Origin: an uncultured Elusimicrobia bacterium
GTDB taxonomy: Bacteria > Elusimicrobiota > Elusimicrobia > Elusimicrobiales > UBA9959
Direction: 5' to 3'
Assembly (NCBI GenBank): GCA_903867985.1
Contig: CAIPTO010000011.1
Location: 1 to 41,208, forward strand
Length of the DNA: 41,208 nt
The position numbers and the translations under genes were made by a program. Numbering within the stretch: the first letter of the stretch is position 1; each line of letters begins with the position of its first letter. Below, piece by piece: positions 24,280 to 32,058 of the stretch. The notes beneath the pieces were generated by a model. The model had not been told where the DNA came from. It ran no database searches and worked only from the letters and a program-made list of their open reading frames with translations.

Positions 24280-25230
24280 TTATCCTAGTCTGAATTTAAG
24301 AAAGATATCAAACAGAATCTGGGCCATGCTCAGAGGGGCCAGAATCTGCCAGCAGAATCTGACCATCTGGTCTATGCGGACGCGCCCCATAAGGACCTTT
24401 GTGAGCGTGAGCAGGAAAACTATGGCCAGGGTCTTGGCGAGGAAGATCACCGCGCCGAGGATGCCGGCTGTGCCGAGCGTGGCGCCCAGGAAGATGGCGT
24501 TGATCAGCCCGGCGCCGACCACCATCTCCATATCCACGGCCAGGTAGAAGAAGGCCAGGAGGCGTCCGGAATATTCGGTGAACTGTCCCCCCACTATCTC
24601 GTTTTTTGCATGCGGAATGTCAAAAGGTACGCGCTCAAGCTTGCCCTGCAGCGCCATAAGCGCCACAAAGAAGGCGGGTATCTGGGCCAGCATATAAGGT
24701 TTGTGTGCGGTGAAGAAACCGGCTATCTCGCTTATATTCCAGGTCCCGGCGAGTATCGCCGGGCCGATGAGCGAAAGCATCATGGGCACTTCGTAGGCGA
24801 AGAGCTGGGTCAGAACGCGCATGGATCCTATGGTGGCGTAGGGGCTTGTGGAACTCCAGCCGGCCAGAAAGAATGTGACCGTGGGGATGGTCAGAAGATA
24901 TATCACCACCACCAGATCGCCCTGGAAGGAGCACAGCGCGTCGGTCCAGATCGGAAGTAACAGCGCGGCGGTTACTACGGCCGCTATGGCGAAATACGGC
25001 AGAATTTTGAACATAACCGTGTCGCAGGCGTCAGGGATGATGACTTCTTTCGACAGCAGCTTGATAATGTCCGCCAGCGCCTGATACCATGGCGGGCCCA
25101 CACGGTTCTGCATGACGGCCGAAATCTTCCTGTCGAACCATTGCAGAAAGAGCCCGTAAACCGTCAGGAATATGAACCCGGGGAAGATAAGGATATAGAT
25201 CAACGCGAGCAATATGGGGTCAATGGTCAT
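24280..25230 (-). CDS. [NiFe] hydrogenase, NuoH-like membrane subunit
   Basis: This 316-residue protein with eight hydrophobic segments contains FDRKISAVMQNRVGPPWYQ near the N-terminus and the loop ERVPFDIPHAKNEIVGGQFTEYSG, both conserved in the NuoH/HycD/EchB family that links the catalytic arm to the membrane arm. The charged loop includes the Glu/Asp residues that in complex I line the quinone chamber; here no quinone site is required. It lies after a 129-nt gap that holds a heptamer fold-back. Confidence 0.93.
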   Translation of the reverse strand: MTIDPILLALIYILIFPGFIFLTVYGLFLQWFDRKISAVMQNRVGPPWYQALADIIKLLSKEVIIPDACDTVMFKILPYFAIAAVVTAALLLPIWTDALCSFQGDLVVVIYLLTIPTVTFFLAGWSSTSPYATIGSMRVLTQLFAYEVPMMLSLIGPAILAGTWNISEIAGFFTAHKPYMLAQIPAFFVALMALQGKLERVPFDIPHAKNEIVGGQFTEYSGRLLAFFYLAVDMEMVVGAGLINAIFLGATLGTAGILGAVIFLAKTLAIVFLLTLTKVLMGRVRIDQMVRFCWQILAPLSMAQILFDIFLKFRLG

Positions 25231-25256
25231 GTGTTAATTTCCTTTGATCGTATGGT

Positions 25257-25352
25257 CGTAAAGCGTAAAACGTAAAGAGTAAAAAGTTAAGATGACTTTT
25301 TATATAATTTCGCTTGCTCTGGCTCTTTACGATTCACGCTTTCCGCTTTACG
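25257..25352 (+). repeat. Heptamer fold-back inside the hydrogenase operon
   Basis: Plus-strand words CGTAAAG, CGTAAAA, CGTAAAG, AGTAAAA (25257-25284) face complementary words CTTTACG, ATTCACG, CTTTCCG, CTTTACG (25325-25352). In the transcript, which runs on the minus strand, the arms could pair across a loop of about 35 nt. The element fills the gap between the D-like and H-like subunit genes. Confidence 0.8.
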
Positions 25353-25359
25353 ACAGATG

Positions 25360-26553
25360 TCACATCTTTGAAAAGTCTATCCCTCTTTTCTTGTAGTGCT
25401 CAATACCGTATTTGCGCAGGTCATCCCAGCCGTAGATCTGGACCTTGCCGGCTTTATTGTCGTAGACCATTGCCCTGTCCGTGCAGGACATGCATGGGTC
25501 GATAGCGGCGATGACCATCGGCACGTCCGCCAGATATCCGCCGTCCAGCATATAGGAGACGGAAGGGTAGTTAGCCATGGTCGGGGCGCGCACTTTCACG
25601 CGTTCCGGCTTATCGGTGCCGTTGGCTTTTACATAATGAAAATCTTCTCCGCGAGGGGCCTCGTAGCGGCTGACCGCTTCTCCGGGGCCTATCTTTGCCG
25701 GCACCTTTACGGCTATCGGGCCTTCCGGAAGATAATTAAGTACTTGCCGGATTATTTTATAGGACTCCACCAGCTCAAGCACACGCACGACCAGGCGTCC
25801 GAAGACGTCGTTGGTGTCGTGGGTGATAAGGTTAAAGTCCAGCTTATCGTAGATCAGGTAGGGCTCGTCCTTGCGCACGTCGCGTTTCACGGCCGAGGCC
25901 CGGGCCGTGGGACCGACCGCTCCGCGTTCCAGAGCTACGTCGTGCGGAAGCATTCCCACTTTCTGGGTTCGGGCGAGTACTGTCGGTTCCTCGGTGCCCA
26001 GTTTGACATAATACTTTGTGCGTTCCTCCAGATAGGAAATCTTAGAAAGGATAATTTTCTTCTGTTCTGCTGTGATATCACGGCGTACGCCGCCTATGGT
26101 GTTGATACCGTAATGGACGCGGTTGCCTGAAACCATCTCAAGGCAGTCCAAGACCTGCTCACGGTCGCGCCAGGAATACATGAAAAGCGTTTCAAAACCC
26201 ATTTCGTAGCCGGCGATTCCGAGCCAGAGCAGGTGGCTGTGTACCCTTTCCAGTTCCGCCACCAGGGTTCTTATGGCCAGGGCGCGTTCAGGGACCAAAG
26301 CTTTGGCCAGCTCTTCAACGCAGGTTATGTAGCATGTTGTGTGGGAGTGAGAGCAGATGCCGCAGACACGTTCTATGAGGTAGATGTCCTGAAGGAAAGT
26401 TCTGCTTTCGGCGGCTTTTTCCACGCCGCGATGGTTGTAACCCAGGTTTACGGTGGAGCCTGTTATCTGTTCTCCTTCCAGGACAAGGGTGAAGTTGACT
26501 GGTTCTTTAAGAGCCGGGTGTTGCGGGCCCAGAGGGATGGTCATCTTAGACAT
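25360..26553 (-). CDS. [NiFe] hydrogenase group 4 catalytic large subunit
   Basis: This 397-residue protein aligns with the NuoD/HycE family. It starts KMTIPLGPQHPALKEP and keeps all four nickel-ligand cysteines: RVCGIC (C64, C67) and DPCMSCTDR (C354, C357). Complex I NuoD has lost these, so this is a true [NiFe] hydrogenase, expected to couple ferredoxin oxidation and proton reduction (or the reverse) to ion pumping. A 37-residue tail follows the last motif, as in HycE before maturation, so cleavage after R360 by a HycI-like protease is plausible. The start is the ATG at 26553, nine nucleotides after AGGAGG and one base after the C-like stop; the longer frame overlaps that gene. Confidence 0.95.
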   Translation of the reverse strand: MSKMTIPLGPQHPALKEPVNFTLVLEGEQITGSTVNLGYNHRGVEKAAESRTFLQDIYLIERVCGICSHSHTTCYITCVEELAKALVPERALAIRTLVAELERVHSHLLWLGIAGYEMGFETLFMYSWRDREQVLDCLEMVSGNRVHYGINTIGGVRRDITAEQKKIILSKISYLEERTKYYVKLGTEEPTVLARTQKVGMLPHDVALERGAVGPTARASAVKRDVRKDEPYLIYDKLDFNLITHDTNDVFGRLVVRVLELVESYKIIRQVLNYLPEGPIAVKVPAKIGPGEAVSRYEAPRGEDFHYVKANGTDKPERVKVRAPTMANYPSVSYMLDGGYLADVPMVIAAIDPCMSCTDRAMVYDNKAGKVQIYGWDDLRKYGIEHYKKRGIDFSKM

Positions 26554-26554
26554 A

Positions 26555-27049
26555 TTATGCAGCCTCCTGTTTGGCCGTGGCTTCGTCGGGGTAGGCATCC
26601 GCGATTTTCCAGTCTTTCCTAAGGGGGTGCTGATCGGCCGGGAAATCGTCGGGCAGCGGGTAGCGTCGCCCCGGCGCGAGGCCGTCTATCTTTATGCCGA
26701 AAAGGTCTTCCAATTCGCGTTCGTAGGGAACCGCTCCCGGGAAAACGCCGGTGACGGTGGGCAGATGCGGATTAGCGCGCGGGGTTTTAGCCCGCACGGT
26801 AATTATGCCGTGGGTGTCAGTAAGGTGGTAGTTGGCGCCCAGGTTTTCTCCCCCGTCGAAACCGGTAATGGTTGCCAGATGTGTGTGCCCCATTTCGGTT
26901 TTCATGAATTTCATCAGTTCGGGGATCCGGTCCGCCGGAATTTCGAACCATATGCGGTTCTTGCGCTGTATGGTCAGCTCGGTGATCGCGGCTCCGAATT
27001 TCGCTTCCAGTTGCGCCTTGATTTTTTCTTCTTTTTCAAACTCGCTCAT
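26555..27049 (-). CDS. [NiFe] hydrogenase, NuoC-like subunit
   Basis: This 164-residue protein contains LATITGFDGGENLGANYHL and the family motif VPYERELEDLFGIKIDGL, followed by RRYPLPDDFP and HPLRKDW, as in the NuoC/HycE-N (30-kDa) family. It helps dock the large subunit to the membrane arm. It is separate here from the large subunit, unlike E. coli HycE where the two are fused. It is followed with one base of spacing by the large-subunit gene. Confidence 0.93.
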   Translation of the reverse strand: MSEFEKEEKIKAQLEAKFGAAITELTIQRKNRIWFEIPADRIPELMKFMKTEMGHTHLATITGFDGGENLGANYHLTDTHGIITVRAKTPRANPHLPTVTGVFPGAVPYERELEDLFGIKIDGLAPGRRYPLPDDFPADQHPLRKDWKIADAYPDEATAKQEAA

Positions 27050-27067
27050 AAAATTAACCTCGTAAAC

Positions 27068-27115
27068 TAGGGTGTAGGGGTCAGGGTTGGGGGTTGAGCA
27101 GATGAACCCTTTATC
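27068..27115 (+). repeat. Heptamer repeat, TAGGGTG family, between hydrogenase genes
   Basis: The 71-nt gap between the C-like and B-like genes holds words TAGGGTG, TAGGGGT, CAGGGTT and GGGGGTT (27068-27095) and a short complementary part GAACCCTTTATCC (27104-27116). It belongs to the same family as the duplicated leaders at 1.7 and 11.8 kb. Confidence 0.65.
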
Positions 27116-27120
27116 CTTCC

Positions 27121-27561
27121 TTATTTAGAACTTGCTTCCAGTGCGCCGAGCAGCTTTACCGCGCCGTCCAGAATGGCTTCGGGTCGGACCGGGCAGCCGG
27201 GGATATAAATGGACACGGGAATGACCTTGTCAATGCCGGAAACCACGCTGTAGCATCCGTCAAATACGCCGCCGGAACAGGCGCAGGCGCCTACGGCCAT
27301 GACGAATTTGGGCTCAGGCATCTGCTCGTAGATCCTCTTTATGCGCTTTACCTGCTGGCGGGTCATCGGTCCGCTTGCAACCAGAATATCTGCGTGTCTG
27401 GGGGTGGACTTCAGGACGGCGCCGAAGCGCTCCAGATCGTACTTGGGTGTCAGGGCGTCCACGATTTCAATGTCACAGCCGTTGCACGCGCCGCCGTTGA
27501 AATGAAGCAGCCATGGGGATTTTAGTCTTGACCAGAGGATAATTTTGTCTTTGATTTTCAT
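27121..27561 (-). CDS. [NiFe] hydrogenase small subunit (NuoB-like)
   Basis: This 146-residue protein carries the proximal cluster ligands in GGACNGCDIE, GACACSGG and PGCPVRPEAI, as in NuoB/HycG/EchC. The CxxC form of the first motif is that of group 4 hydrogenases rather than the adjacent CC of complex I. The start is set at the ATG at 27561 (MKIKDKIILW), 7 nt after the A-like stop; the frame is open further upstream, but that part overlaps the preceding gene. The Shine-Dalgarno is weak. Confidence 0.93.
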   Translation of the reverse strand: MKIKDKIILWSRLKSPWLLHFNGGACNGCDIEIVDALTPKYDLERFGAVLKSTPRHADILVASGPMTRQQVKRIKRIYEQMPEPKFVMAVGACACSGGVFDGCYSVVSGIDKVIPVSIYIPGCPVRPEAILDGAVKLLGALEASSK

Positions 27562-27568
27562 ATATTCA

Positions 27569-27913
27569 TCAACCCACGAACAAGATTGCCAATATGATCG
27601 CCACCGCCGCCACATAGCCAACCACAAGCTCTATGCCCGTGGACAGCGGGGTAATGCTCCAGGTGGCCAGCATCAGGCCGGCCACATGAAGCAAAGTGAA
27701 GAAGATGGCGAACGGAAAAAATTCCTGGTAGTCCGGAATCACTTTTTCGGCCGGGATATCCTCGCCGCAGGCGTAGGGTTTGTTTTTGCCGGAGCCGGCC
27801 TCCGTTTTCGGGGAAGGGGCCCAGCCTGAAAAGAACTCAGACAGGCACAGCGCGAATAGAAGCACAATGACAAAGGTTACCGGCGGGAACATCAGCGCGG
27901 AGAAAATGTCCAT
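27569..27913 (-). CDS. [NiFe] hydrogenase, NuoA-like membrane subunit
   Basis: This 114-residue protein with three membrane helices has the conserved loop KPYACGEDIP, equivalent to the YECG loop of NuoA, followed by YQEFFPFAIFFTLLHVAG. NuoA homologues are typical of complex I and Fpo and are not a standard part of the smaller Ech or Hyc hydrogenases, so its presence marks this complex as complex-I-like. It starts 4 nt after the K-like stop. Confidence 0.87.
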   Translation of the reverse strand: MDIFSALMFPPVTFVIVLLFALCLSEFFSGWAPSPKTEAGSGKNKPYACGEDIPAEKVIPDYQEFFPFAIFFTLLHVAGLMLATWSITPLSTGIELVVGYVAAVAIILAILFVG

Positions 27914-27917
27914 AAGT

Positions 27918-28226
27918 TTATCCTCTCAGGTTGTTTAGCGACCAGATGTCTATGGAATTGGTCAGGCGGTAATTCTTAACCAGGAGCGACAGGCCAACGG
28001 CCACGACCACTACTTCAATCACTATCATCGTTATTATAAGGGCCTGGGCCAGCGCCAGATTGCCGGTCACCGAGCCGACCGAGATGACGGCGAGCAGGCA
28101 TGATTTGGACATGATCTCAAGGCCAATGAACTGCCGAAGCAGATTGCGTGAGACGAGCATGCAATAGAGACCTGCGGAAAATATCAGGGTGATGAAAAAC
28201 CAGTCGAGCGTGAAAGAGTTTATCAT
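27918..28226 (-). CDS. [NiFe] hydrogenase, NuoK-like membrane subunit
   Basis: This 102-residue, three-helix protein has GLYCMLVSRNLLRQFIGLEIMSKSCLLAVI and ALIITMIVIEVVVVAVGL, with the two membrane Glu residues that carry protons in NuoK (LEIM and VIEV). It overlaps the J-like gene by 4 nt. Confidence 0.92.
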   Translation of the reverse strand: MINSFTLDWFFITLIFSAGLYCMLVSRNLLRQFIGLEIMSKSCLLAVISVGSVTGNLALAQALIITMIVIEVVVVAVGLSLLVKNYRLTNSIDIWSLNNLRG

Positions 28227-28711
28227 TTCTGTTTTTTTCTCCTCGGGAATATCGAATTTATAACGAAGACCCCCGCGGCCAGTATTGAAACCTGGCCCAG
28301 GAGGTCGAACCTGCGTATGTCCCAGAGTATTGAACCCAGCGAATTGTTTCTGCCGCCTGAGAGAGCGCAGTTTTTCAGGGAGTCAAAGAAGGGGATGCCA
28401 TAGAACCAGGTCGCTACGGCCACTATCGCTATTACCAGCGGCATGGCGTAAAAGCGGGCGCGCAGATCTTTAACTTTGCCTTCCTCGTTACGGATAAGGC
28501 TGACGGCGCTGACGAACAACACGGTGATAAGGCCCGCGCATACGGAAAGTTCAAAGACCGCGGCCCAGGGCGCCTGAAAATCGAAGAGTATAAGTGAAGC
28601 CCCGACGCTTACCAGGGCCAGCATAATAGCGCTTAGCAGCAGATTCCGTGCCATAACGGCTGTCATTGCGGCCGTGGCCACCAATATGAAGAGCAGTGTG
28701 TGATAGGTCAT
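28223..28711 (-). CDS. [NiFe] hydrogenase, NuoJ-like membrane subunit
   Basis: This 162-residue, about five-helix protein resembles NuoJ or fused MbhD/MbhE. It contains AAMTAVMARNLLLSAIMLALVSVGASLILF and APWAAVFELSVCAGLITVLFV, the NuoJ third helix region around the pi-bulge. It overlaps both neighbours by 4 nt, so the membrane genes are translated in tight coupling. Confidence 0.85.
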   Translation of the reverse strand: MTYHTLLFILVATAAMTAVMARNLLLSAIMLALVSVGASLILFDFQAPWAAVFELSVCAGLITVLFVSAVSLIRNEEGKVKDLRARFYAMPLVIAIVAVATWFYGIPFFDSLKNCALSGGRNNSLGSILWDIRRFDLLGQVSILAAGVFVINSIFPRRKKQK

Positions 28712-30144
28712 AGTATGATCCTCGCTGCGATGGTCTCAACCAGGTAGGCGTAGATATAAGGGAAGAAAACTCCCAGGGCCACTATAAGCAGGCACATAAC
28801 TACGACAGGCGCCAGCATCGCGGGCCTGACTTCGCGCGCGTTTCGTGAAGCCTCCGTAGGTTTGCCGAAGAAGATATTTTTCTGCATTATCAGGAAATAC
28901 GCCAGGGTAACTACGCTGAACAGAAGCGCCAAAACCGCGTAGGTTTTTGCCCCCCCGTCCCATAGAGCTATGATGATTATCAGCTTGCTCCAGAATCCGG
29001 ACAGCGGAGGTACGCCGGCCGTGGAAAGAAGCGCCACGATGGACGTCCAGGAAGTCCAGGGCATGGAGTGCTCCATGCCGCCGAGCTTGCGCATGTCGCT
29101 GGTGCCGGCGCCCTTTTCAAGGCTCGCGCTGTTAAGAAAAAGCACGGTCTTAAAGGTGGCGTGATTCACCAGATGGAAGATGGCGCCAAGGATCGCCAGC
29201 GGCGTTCCCATGCCGGCCGCCAGGATGATGTAGCCGATCTGGCTTATACTGGAGAAAGCCAGCATTCTTTTGAATTCTTTCTGGCGCAGAGCTGCCAGCG
29301 CGCCGACAGCGATGGACAGCATGCCGAGGAACATCAGGATATCGGCGGTGTGGTAGGCCCTGATCTCAAAAAGTCTGAACATTATGGAGATCTTTATAAC
29401 GGCGTATACGCCGGAGATTTTGGTTACGATGCCGGCAAGATATGCCGAGACTGGCGCGTAGGCCCCCTCGTAAGCGTCCGGCGTCCAGGTGTGGAAAGGA
29501 ACAACGCCGGATTTGATCAGGAACCCCAGCAGTATAAGTGAGACGGCAAAAACCACCGGGCCCACCGGCATGCCGGAGGCGATGATGATCTTTATGTTCT
29601 CAAAAGAGAACGTGCCTGCCGTAAGCATCAGAAAGGCGATGCCGAACAGGATGAGCAGGGACGCCGGGAAGGTCAGCAGAAAATACTTGATAGCGCCTTC
29701 CAGGCCTTTAGCGCTGTCATCCGAAGTTATCATGGCGAAAGAGGTTACCGCCAGGACTTCAACAAAGATGTACAGCGTGAAGAAATCCCCGGCAATTACG
29801 ATGCCGCACATCGCCGCGACAGAGGTCATGATCAGCGAATAATACGGGACGCGGTTGACCTTCGAATCCTCGCCGATGAAATAGGCGGAGAAGAACGTAA
29901 CGCACAGCGCGACCAGATAAATTACAAAGATCATCAGAAGCGCGAAGCCGTCCTCCGGGACGCCGGCGAAAGAATTGGCGATATTGGCCGGGTTGAACAG
30001 GATAGCTCCGATGTTGATCAGGCCGGCCAGCAGCGTGACCGTTGCAAGGATGTCGGCCAGCTTTTGCCTTTTTCTGGCGGCGAAAGGTATGAGGATGGCC
30101 GTGAAAAGAGGTATCAGCAGATAAGCCAGGAGGCTCGTGGTCAT
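28708..30144 (-). CDS. [NiFe] hydrogenase, NuoN-like antiporter subunit
   Basis: This 478-residue protein with about 14 helices has the antiporter-type motif VVPFHTWTPDAYEGAYAPVSAYLAG, whose YEGA form is typical of NuoN, and a later RQKEFKRMLAFSSISQIGY. The Lys and Glu residues of the proton path are present (VEVLAV, AFKR-like segments). It overlaps the preceding antiporter-like gene by 4 nt. Confidence 0.9.
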   Translation of the reverse strand: MTTSLLAYLLIPLFTAILIPFAARKRQKLADILATVTLLAGLINIGAILFNPANIANSFAGVPEDGFALLMIFVIYLVALCVTFFSAYFIGEDSKVNRVPYYSLIMTSVAAMCGIVIAGDFFTLYIFVEVLAVTSFAMITSDDSAKGLEGAIKYFLLTFPASLLILFGIAFLMLTAGTFSFENIKIIIASGMPVGPVVFAVSLILLGFLIKSGVVPFHTWTPDAYEGAYAPVSAYLAGIVTKISGVYAVIKISIMFRLFEIRAYHTADILMFLGMLSIAVGALAALRQKEFKRMLAFSSISQIGYIILAAGMGTPLAILGAIFHLVNHATFKTVLFLNSASLEKGAGTSDMRKLGGMEHSMPWTSWTSIVALLSTAGVPPLSGFWSKLIIIIALWDGGAKTYAVLALLFSVVTLAYFLIMQKNIFFGKPTEASRNAREVRPAMLAPVVVMCLLIVALGVFFPYIYAYLVETIAARIIL

Positions 30145-32009
30145 TTAATTCCTCCGTAATTTGCGGTGAATATTATGTAGACGGCGATCCCGGCTATGGT
30201 CAGAGCCATGTAGAGCGGGTATGAGCCGGTGTGAAAGCGCTGAGAGGTCCTGGAAAAAGAGTTTGCCACGAATGACGGCAAGTCATCCGTCAGGTAATCA
30301 AAGAACCGGTCAACCTTATACAGGATATTAGCCAGTGACGGCAGATGCTTCATTGTCTGTTCGTAAGGGTCGAACATCCGCCGCTCCGCCATCGCATAGA
30401 TCTCTTTAAAGCCAGGCGCGTAATGTATGTGATCTGAGGACTTGCTGGCGACGCCGGATGCCGCCGCGAGGCCGAATATGTGGTTGATCAACGCTATCAG
30501 TATGACAACGATGGATGTCCAGAAGAGCCCGTTGAAATGAAAGCCGGCTATGGCTTCAGTATGTACAAGTCCCAGGCCTTGCAGAGAAGGGTCTATCAGA
30601 AATTGCGCCGGCAGTCTGGCTCCGAAGCCGAAAGCCACGCAGATGCCGGCGAGGATAAGCATCGGCAGCAGGGTGGAGAACGGGGCTTCGCGCGTACTGT
30701 TGAGCGCTTCGGGGCGTTTGCCGAAAAAGACCGAGTGTCCCAGTTTCAGGAAAGAGGCCAGGGTCAGCACCGAGCCGAGTTCGGCCGCGATAAAGAATAT
30801 CGTGTAGCCGGTGTTCAGCGTGCCCGCGTATATCAATTCCTTGGAGAAGAATCCGTTCAGCGGGGCGATGCCGGAGATGGCCGCGGCCGAGATTATAAAG
30901 CAGACGGCCGTGACCGGCATTACGCCGAAAAGGCCGCCCAGTTTTGAAAGGTCGTTGGACCCGGTCTGGCGCTCAACCGATCCCGCCGTCATGAACAGGC
31001 AGGATTTATAGGTGGCGTGGTTTATCATGTGGAAGAGGCCGCCGGCTATGCCGATGGGGTTCAAGGTGCCGATGCCGAGTATCATGTATCCGGTCTGGCT
31101 TACGGCGTGGTACGAGAGCAGGCGCTTATAGTCGCTCTGCACGAAGGCCATCATGACCGCGATGAGAATCGTCAGCGCGCCCAGGGTCATAAGGCCCAGC
31201 TGCGCGAACCCGTTAAGGGTGAACAAGTAGACGCTGATGCGCGTCAGAAAGTAGATGCCCAGGAGCTTATCCACTGCCGCCGGCACGTAGGCCATGAAGG
31301 GCGCGCTGGAGTCCAGGGCCGCGTCAGGGATCCAGGTGTGGAACGGGATGGCTCCGGCTTTGGAGAGCGCGCCGATAAGCATCAGCACGTAGCCGAGCGC
31401 CGCCCAGCCGTCAAGCGTGAGTTTGTTGAGGGAGATGCCGGCCATGCTCATAGTGCCGGCGATGTAGCCGGTGATGCAGATGCCCGTAAGGAGACAGAGG
31501 TCGGTCACGCCATTGATAAGAAAAGCTTTCATCGCCGTTTTCTTGGAGTTCTGGCCGGATTGTGAGAGGGCTATGAATGAGTACAGGAATATAAGCAGTC
31601 CTTCCCAGAAGAAAAGCATGGTTACCATATTGTCGGCCAGGGCGGCGCCGGCGGAGAAGGAAGCCGTTATCAGCAGGTTGAAATAGAACCATCCGGCATT
31701 TCCTTTTTGTTTATAGCTGAATGAGTATATAGCGATGACGAAAGAGAAGAGCGACAGCCCCAACAGCAGGAATGAGCTGAGCTTATCCGCTTTGAGGGTG
31801 AAGGCGATGCCTGAGCCGGCCCAGGCCGAGGCGAACTCCATGGAAACCCCGAAAAGAGCCGAGGCGATAATCGAGATGGCGCTGAGGAGACAGATGCCGG
31901 TTACCGCTATAGTCAGTAACTCTTTTATATATCTGGTCTTTTCAGATATCAGTAAGATCAGGAGGGCTGAGGCTAAGGGTAAGATGATGGGGATCAGTAT
32001 TGGGTTCAT
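30141..32009 (-). CDS. [NiFe] hydrogenase, long NuoL-like antiporter subunit
   Basis: This 622-residue protein has the core AIPFHTWIPDAALDSSAPFMAY, VQSDYKRLLSYHAVSQTGYM and FFWEGLLIFLYSF motifs. After the 14-helix core it continues with a C-terminal extension of about 130 residues, including a polar, probably amphipathic stretch (HYAPGFKEIYAMAERRMFDPYEQTMKHL in part) and a final membrane helix. This matches the lateral-helix arm of NuoL that braces the pumping subunits. It is the second gene of the operon. Confidence 0.9.
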   Translation of the reverse strand: MNPILIPIILPLASALLILLISEKTRYIKELLTIAVTGICLLSAISIIASALFGVSMEFASAWAGSGIAFTLKADKLSSFLLLGLSLFSFVIAIYSFSYKQKGNAGWFYFNLLITASFSAGAALADNMVTMLFFWEGLLIFLYSFIALSQSGQNSKKTAMKAFLINGVTDLCLLTGICITGYIAGTMSMAGISLNKLTLDGWAALGYVLMLIGALSKAGAIPFHTWIPDAALDSSAPFMAYVPAAVDKLLGIYFLTRISVYLFTLNGFAQLGLMTLGALTILIAVMMAFVQSDYKRLLSYHAVSQTGYMILGIGTLNPIGIAGGLFHMINHATYKSCLFMTAGSVERQTGSNDLSKLGGLFGVMPVTAVCFIISAAAISGIAPLNGFFSKELIYAGTLNTGYTIFFIAAELGSVLTLASFLKLGHSVFFGKRPEALNSTREAPFSTLLPMLILAGICVAFGFGARLPAQFLIDPSLQGLGLVHTEAIAGFHFNGLFWTSIVVILIALINHIFGLAAASGVASKSSDHIHYAPGFKEIYAMAERRMFDPYEQTMKHLPSLANILYKVDRFFDYLTDDLPSFVANSFSRTSQRFHTGSYPLYMALTIAGIAVYIIFTANYGGIK

Positions 32010-32058
32010 TAGAAGTTGACCTGCTTATTAGATGATGTCATTTTTTTATTGCGCCTGA

